Shown here in pieces: positions 1 through 6,760 of a stretch of DNA of 14,675 nucleotides. The first letter of the stretch is position 1; every line of letters starts with the position of its first letter. A program made the translations under genes and the position numbers. Under the pieces are notes generated by a model that was not told where the DNA came from, searched no databases, and worked only from the letters and a program-made list of their open reading frames with translations. The stretch lies in NCBI GenBank assembly GCA_003131925.1, contig PKWC01000122.1, forward strand, positions 7,086-21,760, written 5' to 3'. The stretch comes from Alphaproteobacteria bacterium. GTDB lineage: Bacteria; Pseudomonadota; Alphaproteobacteria; Micropepsales; Micropepsaceae.

Positions 1-2
1 TC

Positions 3-1745
3 TCCTGGGCCGACCTCATGATACTCGCCGGCAATGTTGCCCTCGATTCGATGGGCTTCAAAACCTTTGGTTTCGGCGGCGGCCGGCCCGACGTTTGGGA
101 GCCCGAAGAGCTATACTGGGGTCCGGAAGGAACGTGGCTGGGTGATGAGCGATACAGCGGCGAACGCGAGCTTCACAAGCCGCTCGGCGCGGTACAGATG
201 GGTCTGATTTACGTCAATCCGGAAGGCCCGAACGGCAAGCCCGATCCTGTTGCTGCGGCGCACGACATCCGCGAAACATTCGCGCGCATGGCGATGAACG
301 ACGAAGAAACCGTCGCTCTCATTGCCGGCGGTCACAGCTTCGGGAAAACCCATGGCGCCGGCGATCCGTCACTGATCGGCCCGGAGCCCGAAGGCGCCAC
401 CATCGAGGATCAGGGCCTCGGCTGGAAGAGCAGGCATGGCACGGGCCTTGGGGCCGATGCCATTACTGGTGGTCCCGAAGTCACCTGGTCACAGACGCCG
501 ACGAAGTGGAGCAATCATTTCTTCGACAACCTGTTCAACAACGAATGGGAGTTGACGAAGAGTCCGGCAGGCGCCTGGCAGTGGAAGGCAAAGGGCGCTG
601 CGCCCACCGTCCCTGACGCCTACAACAGGTCAAAAAAGCATGTACCAACCATGCTCACCACAGACCTCTCGCTGCGGGTCGACCCGGCGTACGAGAAAAT
701 CTCGCGGCGTTTTTACGAGCGCCCCGAGCTGTTCGCGGATGCTTTCGCCCGCGCGTGGTTCAAGCTGACGCATCGCGATATGGGCCCGATCGCTCGCTAC
801 CTCGGCCCGCTCGTGCCGAAGGAAGCGCTCCCCTGGCAAGACCCCATTCCCGCCGTGGATCATCCTTTGATCGGCGAGCAGGACATCGCCGCGCTCAAGG
901 CGAAGATTCTCGCCTCCGGCCTGTCTGTTTCGCAGCTGGTTTCAACTGCCTGGGCTTCTGCGTCGACGTTCCGCGGATCCGACAAGCGTGGCGGAGCCAA
1001 CGGCGCACGCATACGCCTCGCACCGCAAAAGGATTGGGAGGTGAACGAGCCTGCCCAACTGAAAAAGGTGCTTCAGACGCTCGAAATGATCCAGAAGGAG
1101 TTCATCGGTTCGGCTATCGGCGGCAAGAAAATCTCGCTGGCCGACCTCATCGTCCTCGCCGGCGGCGCCGCAATCGAGAAAGCCGCAAAGGATGCAGGGC
1201 ACAACGTACAGGTTCCCTTCACGCCTGGACGCATGGACGCGTCGCAGGAGCAAACCGACGGTCCGTCCTTCGAGCCACTTGAGCCGTCCGATGACGGTTT
1301 CCGCAACTATCGCCGCGGCCAGCCGCTCATGGCGCCCGAGGAAGCGTTGGTGGATCGGGCGCAACTGCTGACGTTGACGGCGCCTGAGATGATGGTTCTG
1401 GTCGGTGGCTTACGCGTCCTTGGGGCAAATTCCGGGCAGTCCAAGCATGGTGTCTTCACAACGAAGCCGGAGACGCTGACCAACGACTTCTTCGTCAATC
1501 TGCTCGACATGGGCACGCAATGGCAGCCTGCCGCCGGTTCTGAAGGCGTGTACGAGGGGCGCGACCGCAAGAAGCAGGAGAGCAAGTGGACCGGCACACG
1601 CGTTGACTTGATCTTCGGTTCCCACTCGCAACTGCGTGCGCTCGCGGAAGTCTATGGGTGTTCGGACTCGAAGGAGAAGTTTGTAAAGGACTTTGTATGT
1701 GCGTGGGCCAAGGTCATGAACCTCGATCGCTTCGACCTCGTCTGA
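3..1745 (+). CDS. katG: Catalase-peroxidase, 3' part (5' end outside window)
   Basis: Bifunctional haem enzyme that breaks down hydrogen peroxide (catalase and peroxidase activity). The reading frame is open from base 3 (S-W-A-D-L-M-I-L-A-G-N), so the ATG at 18 is an internal Met and the real start lies upstream. Counting from that Met, Tyr65 (LIYVNPEGP) and Met91 (ARMAMNDE) correspond to the Tyr and Met of the Met-Tyr-Trp cofactor. His106 (GGHSFGKTHGA) is the proximal haem ligand. Trp157 and Asp216 (TTDLSLR) match the proximal-pocket residues, and Arg253 (THRDMGP) matches the mobile arginine. The distal Arg/Trp/His lie upstream of the window and cannot be checked. The C-terminal, haem-less duplicated domain is complete and ends normally (MNLDRFDLV, TGA), with no sign of damage. 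A palindromic repeat follows 44 bp after the stop; I saw no clear terminator. Confidence 0.97.
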   Translation, partial: SWADLMILAGNVALDSMGFKTFGFGGGRPDVWEPEELYWGPEGTWLGDERYSGERELHKPLGAVQMGLIYVNPEGPNGKPDPVAAAHDIRETFARMAMNDEETVALIAGGHSFGKTHGAGDPSLIGPEPEGATIEDQGLGWKSRHGTGLGADAITGGPEVTWSQTPTKWSNHFFDNLFNNEWELTKSPAGAWQWKAKGAAPTVPDAYNRSKKHVPTMLTTDLSLRVDPAYEKISRRFYERPELFADAFARAWFKLTHRDMGPIARYLGPLVPKEALPWQDPIPAVDHPLIGEQDIAALKAKILASGLSVSQLVSTAWASASTFRGSDKRGGANGARIRLAPQKDWEVNEPAQLKKVLQTLEMIQKEFIGSAIGGKKISLADLIVLAGGAAIEKAAKDAGHNVQVPFTPGRMDASQEQTDGPSFEPLEPSDDGFRNYRRGQPLMAPEEALVDRAQLLTLTAPEMMVLVGGLRVLGANSGQSKHGVFTTKPETLTNDFFVNLLDMGTQWQPAAGSEGVYEGRDRKKQESKWTGTRVDLIFGSHSQLRALAEVYGCSDSKEKFVKDFVCAWAKVMNLDRFDLV

Positions 1746-1788
1746 TTATCGTTTCCCAGCTTGGCTCAGCATGAGGGTAAGAAAGAGG

Positions 1789-1815
1789 CCTCACCCTGAA
1801 CCTGTCGAAGGGTGA
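1789..1815 (+). repeat. Dispersed palindromic repeat, type A
   Basis: Imperfect palindrome with stem TCACCCT (1791-1797) and AGGGTGA (1809-1815) around a GAACCTGTCGA loop. It belongs to the same family as the copies at 12253-12282 and 12306-12333: all share a CTGTCGAA or CTTGTCGAA core with a self-complementary arm that varies from copy to copy. Such elements are scattered in intergenic DNA of many alphaproteobacteria. Here it lies between katG and the first propeller gene and could fold in the katG 3' UTR. Confidence 0.8.
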
Positions 1816-1869
1816 ACCGCCATCGCGTACGACAAATCACAAAAGTGTCACCCGATTATCCCGTGCGTC

Positions 1870-1897
1870 GGGAATAAACAGGAATGGCGCGCAGTCT
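1870..1897 (+). promoter_or_regulatory. Putative ECF-sigma-type promoter of the PQQ-like propeller gene
   Basis: GGGAATAA (1870-1877), then 16 nt, then GTCT (1894-1897), 50 bp before the ATG at 1944. The same two blocks with the same spacing occur before the next gene (3322-3349). A GGAA-rich -35 and a GTCT-containing -10 are typical of extracytoplasmic-function sigma factors; E. coli RpoE, for example, uses GGAACTT and GTCTAA. The sigma factor itself is not in the window. The call is an inference from two matching sites. Confidence 0.55.
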
Positions 1898-1943
1898 CTT
1901 GAGGGTCACGTCCCGATCAAACGGACAAAAGGAGAATTAACCA

Positions 1944-3119
1944 ATGCTGCCTCGCTTCCCTTCAGGACTTGCACGCCGTTTTCGCACTGCTGTTTCCGCC
2001 GTCCTGGGCGTTGCGCTTCTCGCTTCGGCCGGAACGGCTGCGCTGGCCTCCGGCAATTGGTCCGAATTCGGGTTCGTGCCGCATGGCGGCCGATATAATC
2101 CGCATGAGAATATCCTGAATACGACGAATGTGGGTGCGCTCAAGGTGCTTTGGTCGGCACAAGACGGCTCGTTTCCATTCACCGCGCCGGCGGTTGTCGA
2201 TGGCGTTGTCTATAGCGGGACGAATGCTTTCGACGCAGCAACGGGCCAGCTCTTGTGGGCCACGAATTCAGGCGGGATCTCCCCGGCGGTCAGTAAGGGT
2301 ACGGTCTACATTGACACGCAAAACGGCCTCTGCGCTTACGTCGCCGCCAACGGGACGAACCTATGGTGCGCGGGGAACAACTACTTGCCGGACGCACCTT
2401 CGGGAGCAGCCGTGGTCGACGGCATCGCGTATTTCGGGTCAGCGCTCGGGAGCGTCTTTGCGATCGACGCGGCCACCGGAGCGCAACTCTGGTCGGCGCC
2501 GATCAGCTCCGACAACGCTGCTTCCTCACCGGCGGTGCCCAATGGCGTGGTCTATATCAACGGGGACGGGCTTTTCGCCTTCGACGCGAAGACTGGTGCA
2601 CAGCTCTGGTCTTCGTCGATCACGGACGGTACCTCCTCGCCGGCCGTGGCGGGAGGTGTCGTTTATTGCAGCGGCCGTGTCCTTGCCGCGTTCAATGCGA
2701 CGACGGGCGCCGTACTTTGGTCGGCATCGCCCGGCGGCCCACTTTCGATACTGGGGGATTCGCCCGCCGTGGCAAATGGCATCGTCTATATCGGCGCGTC
2801 TGTCACGGGCCAGCACGGGTCATCAAGCGGCGTGCTCTATGCGCTCAAGGCACGTACGGGCAAAGTTGTCTGGTCCACGCCCGTGGCGAGCGGGATCACA
2901 TCCTCGCCGGCCATCGCCAATGGCGTCGTCTATGTCGGATCAGATGACGGCACCCTCTATGCGTTCAACGCAAAGACTGGCGCGGAGCTCGCGGCCGTCG
3001 CCGGACAGTCATCGCCAACAGTGGTGAATGGAATGGTCTATTCGGAAACGACGGTGTCTGGTGAGCTTTTCGCGCTTGGTCTCGGCGCGGGCGAAGTTGG
3101 CCGGGCCCGCGCGCCATAA
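1944..3119 (+). CDS. Secreted PQQ-binding-like beta-propeller repeat protein
   Basis: 391-aa protein with a clear Sec signal peptide: positively charged N-terminus (RR, R), hydrophobic core to about residue 33, and ALA before a likely cut after Ala35. The mature part begins NWSEFGF...YNPHENIL, a common opening of this group. It then repeats a blade unit close to SPAVxxGVVYxGxxxGxLxAFDAxTGxxLWS about seven times (for example residues about 80-105, 155-180, 200-225, 230-255, 275-310 and 315-345). This is the PQQ/quinoprotein-like WD40-type fold. No catalytic calcium or PQQ ligands of alcohol dehydrogenases are evident and the protein is short, so it is more likely a structural or binding propeller than a dehydrogenase. 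The start is supported by GGAG at 1931-1934, 9 nt before the ATG. The first 37 residues closely resemble those of the next gene. The substrate is unknown. Confidence 0.85.
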   Translation: MLPRFPSGLARRFRTAVSAVLGVALLASAGTAALASGNWSEFGFVPHGGRYNPHENILNTTNVGALKVLWSAQDGSFPFTAPAVVDGVVYSGTNAFDAATGQLLWATNSGGISPAVSKGTVYIDTQNGLCAYVAANGTNLWCAGNNYLPDAPSGAAVVDGIAYFGSALGSVFAIDAATGAQLWSAPISSDNAASSPAVPNGVVYINGDGLFAFDAKTGAQLWSSSITDGTSSPAVAGGVVYCSGRVLAAFNATTGAVLWSASPGGPLSILGDSPAVANGIVYIGASVTGQHGSSSGVLYALKARTGKVVWSTPVASGITSSPAIANGVVYVGSDDGTLYAFNAKTGAELAAVAGQSSPTVVNGMVYSETTVSGELFALGLGAGEVGRARAP

Positions 3120-3226
3120 GGCAGTGGCGGGGGCCTGCTATGGCGCCCGTGTCCACGCTGCGTTGCTGGGATAGTCGCCGGTGCGAATGGCTGCGGAATA
3201 ATTATCAGTACGAAGTTTTGGTAGTT

Positions 3227-3259
3227 CAGCCGTCTGCACGGGTCGCAGACGGCTGTTTT
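3227..3259 (+). terminator. Rho-independent terminator
   Basis: Perfect 11-bp stem CAGCCGTCTGC (3227-3237) and GCAGACGGCTG (3245-3255) with a 7-nt loop, followed directly by TTTT (3256-3259). It lies 107 bp after the stop of the upstream propeller gene and before the promoter of the next one. The two genes are therefore likely separate transcription units, each with its own promoter. Confidence 0.85.
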
Positions 3260-3321
3260 GCATCGATCGTGTTCCTGGAACGCACAACAGATAAAAAAGC
3301 GATTTCATCTTCGCGCTCGGC

Positions 3322-3349
3322 GGGAATAAGCAACGGTTAATCGGCGTCT
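3322..3349 (+). promoter_or_regulatory. Putative ECF-sigma-type promoter of the second secreted protein gene
   Basis: GGGAATAA (3322-3329), 16 nt, GTCT (3346-3349; in full CGTCTA), 56 bp before the ATG at 3402. Block sequence and spacing match the site at 1870-1897. The downstream UTR is also related: 24 of 32 bases are identical without gaps between 3361-3392 and 1903-1934, ending at the Shine-Dalgarno sequence. Two matching sites before two neighbouring secreted-protein genes support a real shared promoter. Confidence 0.6.
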
Positions 3350-3401
3350 ATGTGCCGTAGGGGTCATGTGCCACTGATACGAACAACAGGAGTCTACACA
3401 A

Positions 3402-4802
3402 ATGCCGCCTCTTCGTTTATTCCCGATCGCGTCCCGCTTTCGCGTCGCCGCAACCGCCGCTCTTGGAATCGCGTTGCTGAGCTCGGCTGGAACTGCCGCG
3501 CTTGCTTCCGGTTGGAGCACGCCGCAGCTGCTGAGCTCAGGCGGCAACGGTTTCGATCCCTCGGTAGCAATCGACTCGAACGGAAATGCGCTCGTCGTGT
3601 GGTTCGAAAATCTCGGAAGCGGTAGCGGCGACGTCCAGTTTGCCGTTCATCCCAACGGAGGCGCCTGGAAAAGCAAGGATCTGATTCCGCCGTCGAACGA
3701 CCTCATCGTGCCCGAGCCCGTCGTTCATGAAACGGCCGCCGGCACTGCAACGGCCGTCTGGTGGACGACTGCGGGTGCATTTACCGCAGACCGCCCGGCC
3801 GGCGGATCGTGGACAACCCCACTGCTCGTTCTTCCAGGCATCGCCGGAGCGCCGGCATTCACGATGAACTCGCAGGGCGCGGCCGTGCTCGAATGGGAGA
3901 CCGGCCAGTGCGCAATCCGCGATATCGGCAGCTGCACCATCATGACTTTGACGCGGCCTGCCGGAGGTGCCTGGGGACGGCCAGTCTCCGTCGAAACTAC
4001 GTCGGACCGTTTCCAGCCCGATTCCGTTGTCATCGGCGAAGGCGGCGACGCGATGGTGACATGGGAAACCTATCAAGCGTCGTGCCAACCGAGACGCTGC
4101 ACCCGATCAAACTTCATCCTTTTCGCGGCGCGGCAACCTGCCGGGACCACGAACTGGCAGATTGACCACTCGTCCCTGGCCGGGCCCGATCCTGTTTCTC
4201 ACGTCGGAGCAGCCAGCCTAGACAAAAATAATCTCGCCGCGGTGTTCATCGACTCGCAGGCGACCGGGATCACGGCCGTTACTGAGCCGTCCGGCAGCCA
4301 GTCCTTCGGGGCGCCCGTGAGCGTGACGAGCGACACGGACATAACACTCGGGGGCGCGCAGACCGATCCCTCTGGAGACGTGACACTGGTTGGCCTTGAG
4401 GGCACCGCCAAGCAGGTTGTGGCCATTTCAGGCAATTTCGAAACAAACACCTGGAACGGCGTCACCACTCTGTCGACAGCGGATACGGATATCAGTCAGT
4501 CCAGCTTTCCCGTCGTGTTTGCCGTGGGCACCGACGGCGAGAGCGTCGCGGCGTGGCCACAGGCCAGCACCATGGAAGCTCTGGACGACAATGTTGTCGT
4601 GTCGGTGAGTCCGTCGCCCGGTGCACCGTGGAGCAAGCCCGTGATTATCGCCAACAACTCGGAGCTCGGTCTGCCGCAATCGGTCAGCGTCAACAGCTCC
4701 GGCCAAGCCGTGCTTTCGTACTTCGACCTGAATGCAACGACCAGCGCCGATGAAATATTCGGCACGGTTTACAAGCCGCAAACACCCCGCGAACACCGGT
4801 AG
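3402..4802 (+). CDS. Secreted protein of unknown function, probable beta-propeller
   Basis: 466-aa protein with a Sec signal peptide (core AATAALGIALL, likely cut after Ala35 in SAGTAALASG). The start is supported by AGGAG at 3388-3392, 9 nt upstream. I recognise no named family with certainty. The mature part repeats a unit of 50-65 residues of the form W..P..L.......P.V..D..G.A.VVW, seen at about residues 38-75, 85-125, 128-165, 178-220 and again towards the C-terminus. Each unit has a 'GG.W..P' turn and an 'A.V.W' strand. This pattern fits a sialidase/BNR-like or similar beta-propeller, but no catalytic residues are assignable. Two close cysteine pairs (CAIRDIGSC and CQPRRC) could form disulfides outside the cytoplasm. 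The leader matches that of the upstream gene, while the mature domains are different. A hairpin follows 15 bp after the stop. Confidence 0.75.
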   Translation: MPPLRLFPIASRFRVAATAALGIALLSSAGTAALASGWSTPQLLSSGGNGFDPSVAIDSNGNALVVWFENLGSGSGDVQFAVHPNGGAWKSKDLIPPSNDLIVPEPVVHETAAGTATAVWWTTAGAFTADRPAGGSWTTPLLVLPGIAGAPAFTMNSQGAAVLEWETGQCAIRDIGSCTIMTLTRPAGGAWGRPVSVETTSDRFQPDSVVIGEGGDAMVTWETYQASCQPRRCTRSNFILFAARQPAGTTNWQIDHSSLAGPDPVSHVGAASLDKNNLAAVFIDSQATGITAVTEPSGSQSFGAPVSVTSDTDITLGGAQTDPSGDVTLVGLEGTAKQVVAISGNFETNTWNGVTTLSTADTDISQSSFPVVFAVGTDGESVAAWPQASTMEALDDNVVVSVSPSPGAPWSKPVIIANNSELGLPQSVSVNSSGQAVLSYFDLNATTSADEIFGTVYKPQTPREHR

Positions 4803-4817
4803 AAATCCGAATCTTGG

Positions 4818-4849
4818 GCGCCGGCCTCCACATCCGCGGGGGCCGGCGC
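4818..4849 (+). terminator. GC-rich hairpin after the second secreted-protein gene, possible terminator
   Basis: Perfect 9-bp stem GCGCCGGCC (4818-4826) and GGCCGGCGC (4841-4849) with a 14-nt loop, 15 bp beyond the stop codon. There is no T-run after it, so intrinsic termination is uncertain; it may instead protect the mRNA 3' end. Apart from this hairpin and the type B repeat at 4968-5047, I see nothing in the 4803-5118 gap. Confidence 0.4.
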
Positions 4850-4967
4850 ATCCTCCTCGAATTCTGCGAGTCGTCGAGTACGAACAGTCTTGACAAGATG
4901 GCACGCCGTCGGGGAAAGCGCCGAAGAGTGAAACGCCGCCGCCCGGCAGATACGGCGCGTGCTGCAA

Positions 4968-5047
4968 GACTCCGAATTCCCCTCTCCCCTTGTGGGAGAG
5001 GGATGCAGATTCGGGCTTCGAAACCGCTCCGAAATGGGTGAGGGGTC
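4968..5047 (+). repeat. Dispersed palindromic repeat, type B, copy 1
   Basis: Starts GACTCCGAATTC. The core hairpin is CCTCTCCC (4981-4988) and GGGAGAGG (4994-5001) around CTTGT, followed by a variable stretch and a closing GGGTGAGGGG. Bases 4968-5001 are identical over 34 nt to 8443-8476, and a third copy lies inverted at 8332-8404. Open frames through this element (IPLSPCGRG and similar) are translation artefacts. Confidence 0.85.
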
Positions 5048-5118
5048 GACGTGCCTTGGATGTATTTGCTCATTGATGTCACGCAATCGTGGAATCGGTG
5101 AGCAATAACGGAGCGTCC

Positions 5119-5580
5119 ATGCACGCCATGTCGCAGATTGCTGTGGGTTACGTTGTTCCGGCCGCCGCGATGGAGCAGGCCGCTTCCTGCTTTGCGCGCG
5201 GCGACCAGCGTGGCATGCGGGCCGCACTGGCGCCGCACGCGTTCGAGCCTTTCGCGTGGAGCGGCTACGTCATCGTCGTCCTGAACGAGTGGCTGCGCGA
5301 ACGCGAGGTCGAAGTGCCGGTGAGCGGCGAGGCCGTCGTTCGACGCCTCGTCGAGATGCACGCTCCCATGCTGTGCGCGCGGGGCGCAGAGGCCACGGCA
5401 CTCGCCCCGCGCCTCGACGCGTTGAATCCGTCATCGGAAGAACTCGCGCGCTATTGGACGGAGTTCACCGGCGAGAACGTACCCGAGGCGCCGCAATTCA
5501 TGACCGACGCCTTTGGTTGGCTCACTCGGCTTGCGCACGCCGGTGCGGGCGCCGATTGGTGTGTCCTGTTCGAAGGATGA
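5119..5580 (+). CDS. Hypothetical protein
   Basis: 153 aa from the ATG at 5119, chosen because GGAG (5110-5113) sits 5 nt upstream. A GTG at 5089 would add 10 residues but has no ribosome-binding site. I do not recognise a family. The protein is predicted soluble with no signal peptide or membrane segment. It is mainly helical and acidic in its second half (SSEELARYWTEFTGENVPEAPQF) and contains three cysteines. Third-position GC is high and matches the neighbours, so it is probably a genuine gene. It stands alone: a type B repeat lies upstream and a convergent gene ends 48 bp downstream. Confidence 0.6.
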   Translation: MHAMSQIAVGYVVPAAAMEQAASCFARGDQRGMRAALAPHAFEPFAWSGYVIVVLNEWLREREVEVPVSGEAVVRRLVEMHAPMLCARGAEATALAPRLDALNPSSEELARYWTEFTGENVPEAPQFMTDAFGWLTRLAHAGAGADWCVLFEG

Positions 5581-5627
5581 TCTGGCAGGCCGGCCCGCGC
5601 ACGGAACTTCATTTCCGGGCGGCCGCT

Positions 5628-6368
5628 CTATGTTGCGACAGCAAGTTTCCTGAAGGCGGTCGCAAACCGGATTCGGAACAGCCAGTAGATCATCAAAACC
5701 AAAGGCGCAAACGCCGGCACGAAGAGAAGCGGCGATCCGTGCATGAACGCCGGCATGACTTTCTGCTGGCCGAGGAAGAATGACGCTGCGGCGAAGAACA
5801 AAGCAAAGCACATGCGCCACAAATGCCGCGCGATGCGTTGCGTCCCGGAAATGCCGCCCCGCCGGATCACCCGGAAATCGAGAGTCGCGAAGAGGGCTGC
5901 GACGACCGCAAACGTGTAGTAGAACGGGGCGCGATATCCATCCAGCTCGCCGCCATTTACCGTCGCCTGCACGCCCCAGATCACGAACGCGAACGCCACG
6001 CAAAGGATGGCGATCAGCGATCCATACTCGAAGCGGCCGACGCTCCCTGGTTTGCGTCTGACGGTCATCCAGGCGGTGGCCACGAGATAGAATGCCAATA
6101 TGCCGCCGGCGATGTTGCTCGGTTGATGAATCCAGACGGCGAGGGAGGCGGCCACCGCCCCCATGATGAGCATGGCAACCACGAACACTTTGCCGGACGC
6201 ACGATGCAGGCGCTCGCCTTTTCGGACGAACACCGCCGCATAGCCGGAGAGTATGCCGACGCTTCCTCCGCCGATATGCAGAACCAGGGCCAGGACCACC
6301 ACGGCGAAAATCCACCAGGGCGCGCCTGCGGGGAGATGAGAGATCGAGAGCGGCATCGCGGAGTTCAT
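5628..6368 (-). CDS. DUF2306-like multi-pass membrane protein
   Basis: 246-aa integral inner-membrane protein with about seven hydrophobic helices (roughly residues 17-45, 60-80, 85-100, 118-140, 150-165, 185-205 and 215-235). The segment HIGGGSVGILSGYAAVFVRK followed by GERLHRASGKVFVVAMLIMG matches the DUF2306 pattern, in which a conserved His-Arg after the first helices precedes 'G+VFV.AM'. A second conserved-looking block is RHLWRMCFALFFAAASFFLG. Function is unknown; conserved His residues make a haem- or redox-linked role possible but unproven. Its ATG overlaps the stop of the upstream small gene (ATGA, 6365-6368), which implies translational coupling. Confidence 0.75.
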   Translation of the reverse strand: MNSAMPLSISHLPAGAPWWIFAVVVLALVLHIGGGSVGILSGYAAVFVRKGERLHRASGKVFVVAMLIMGAVAASLAVWIHQPSNIAGGILAFYLVATAWMTVRRKPGSVGRFEYGSLIAILCVAFAFVIWGVQATVNGGELDGYRAPFYYTFAVVAALFATLDFRVIRRGGISGTQRIARHLWRMCFALFFAAASFFLGQQKVMPAFMHGSPLLFVPAFAPLVLMIYWLFRIRFATAFRKLAVAT

Positions 6369-6610
6369 GTGGGGTTACCCCGCGCGGCGGACCCGAGCAG
6401 CGCGAACATTCCAACCGCGGCTTCGGCCCCGGCGGCGTTGAAGCGGTCGAGGGGAATCCCGTCGGCGGTTGTCATCACCCGGCGGGTCATGAGAATGGAG
6501 TTCGCGCCCTGGATCGCCTTCACAAGCATGACTGGCACGAAGATCCAGATCGCAAGCCAGTGGCGGCGACAGGCGTTGTCGAACTGTTTGGAAAAGATGC
6601 GGTCGAGCAT
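6365..6610 (-). CDS. Small membrane protein, unknown function
   Basis: 81 aa from the ATG at 6608-6610, preceded by AAGGGG (6617-6622) at 6-nt spacing. A longer frame starting at 6643 lacks a good ribosome-binding site. The protein has one clear membrane helix (residues about 18-37, WLAIWIFVPVMLVKAIQGAN) and a second weaker one near the C-terminus (AGAEAAVGMFALLG). I do not recognise a family. Its stop overlaps the start of the DUF2306-like gene by four bases, so the two are expected to be made together and may interact in the membrane. Confidence 0.65.
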   Translation of the reverse strand: MLDRIFSKQFDNACRRHWLAIWIFVPVMLVKAIQGANSILMTRRVMTTADGIPLDRFNAAGAEAAVGMFALLGSAARGNPT

Positions 6611-6760
6611 GCAATACCCCTTCTGGAAGACGGTTTGCCGCAAACTTGTGGCTTGCCCATGATCCGGCAGTCCTTGATTCTAGCTTATCGGGGCCGGTTC
6701 GAATGGACATGACGCCACGTATCAAAAGCATGACCGCCTGCATCAAGGGGCGCCGGAGCG
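6611..6760 (+). promoter_or_regulatory. Divergent intergenic region between membrane-protein operon and araC-type gene
   Basis: 150 bp that must hold promoters for both directions. A perfect 6-bp inverted repeat GTTTGC-C-GCAAAC lies at 6633-6645, just upstream of the small membrane gene's ribosome-binding site. It could be an operator, but it is short. I could not pick convincing -35/-10 pairs. AraC-type regulators often control the divergent neighbour, which is the only basis for linking the two units. Confidence 0.4.

Noticed and set aside
2128..3027. 299-codon alternative plus-strand frame inside the propeller gene
   Set aside because: Arg/Ser/Pro-rich shadow of a GC-rich gene; the overlapping frame has a signal peptide, ribosome-binding site and clear propeller repeats.
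3140..3340. Open frame of 66 codons between the two secreted-protein genes
   Set aside because: It runs through the 3227-3259 terminator and the 3322 promoter, has no ribosome-binding site and no recognisable protein.
4814..5041. Open frame encoding an arginine-rich 75-aa peptide
   Set aside because: Its C-terminus is translated type B repeat (IPLSPCGRG) and its basic stretch is GC-rich intergenic DNA; no ribosome-binding site.
4690..5361. 223-codon minus-strand frame
   Set aside because: It overlaps the ends of two better-supported plus-strand genes and the repeat; the protein is low-complexity, Arg/His-rich and matches nothing recognisable.
5823..6662. 279-codon plus-strand frame opposite the membrane-protein pair
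   Set aside because: Composition is typical of antisense to hydrophobic genes (Arg/Glu/His-rich), and the minus-strand genes have membrane helices, coupling and a ribosome-binding site.
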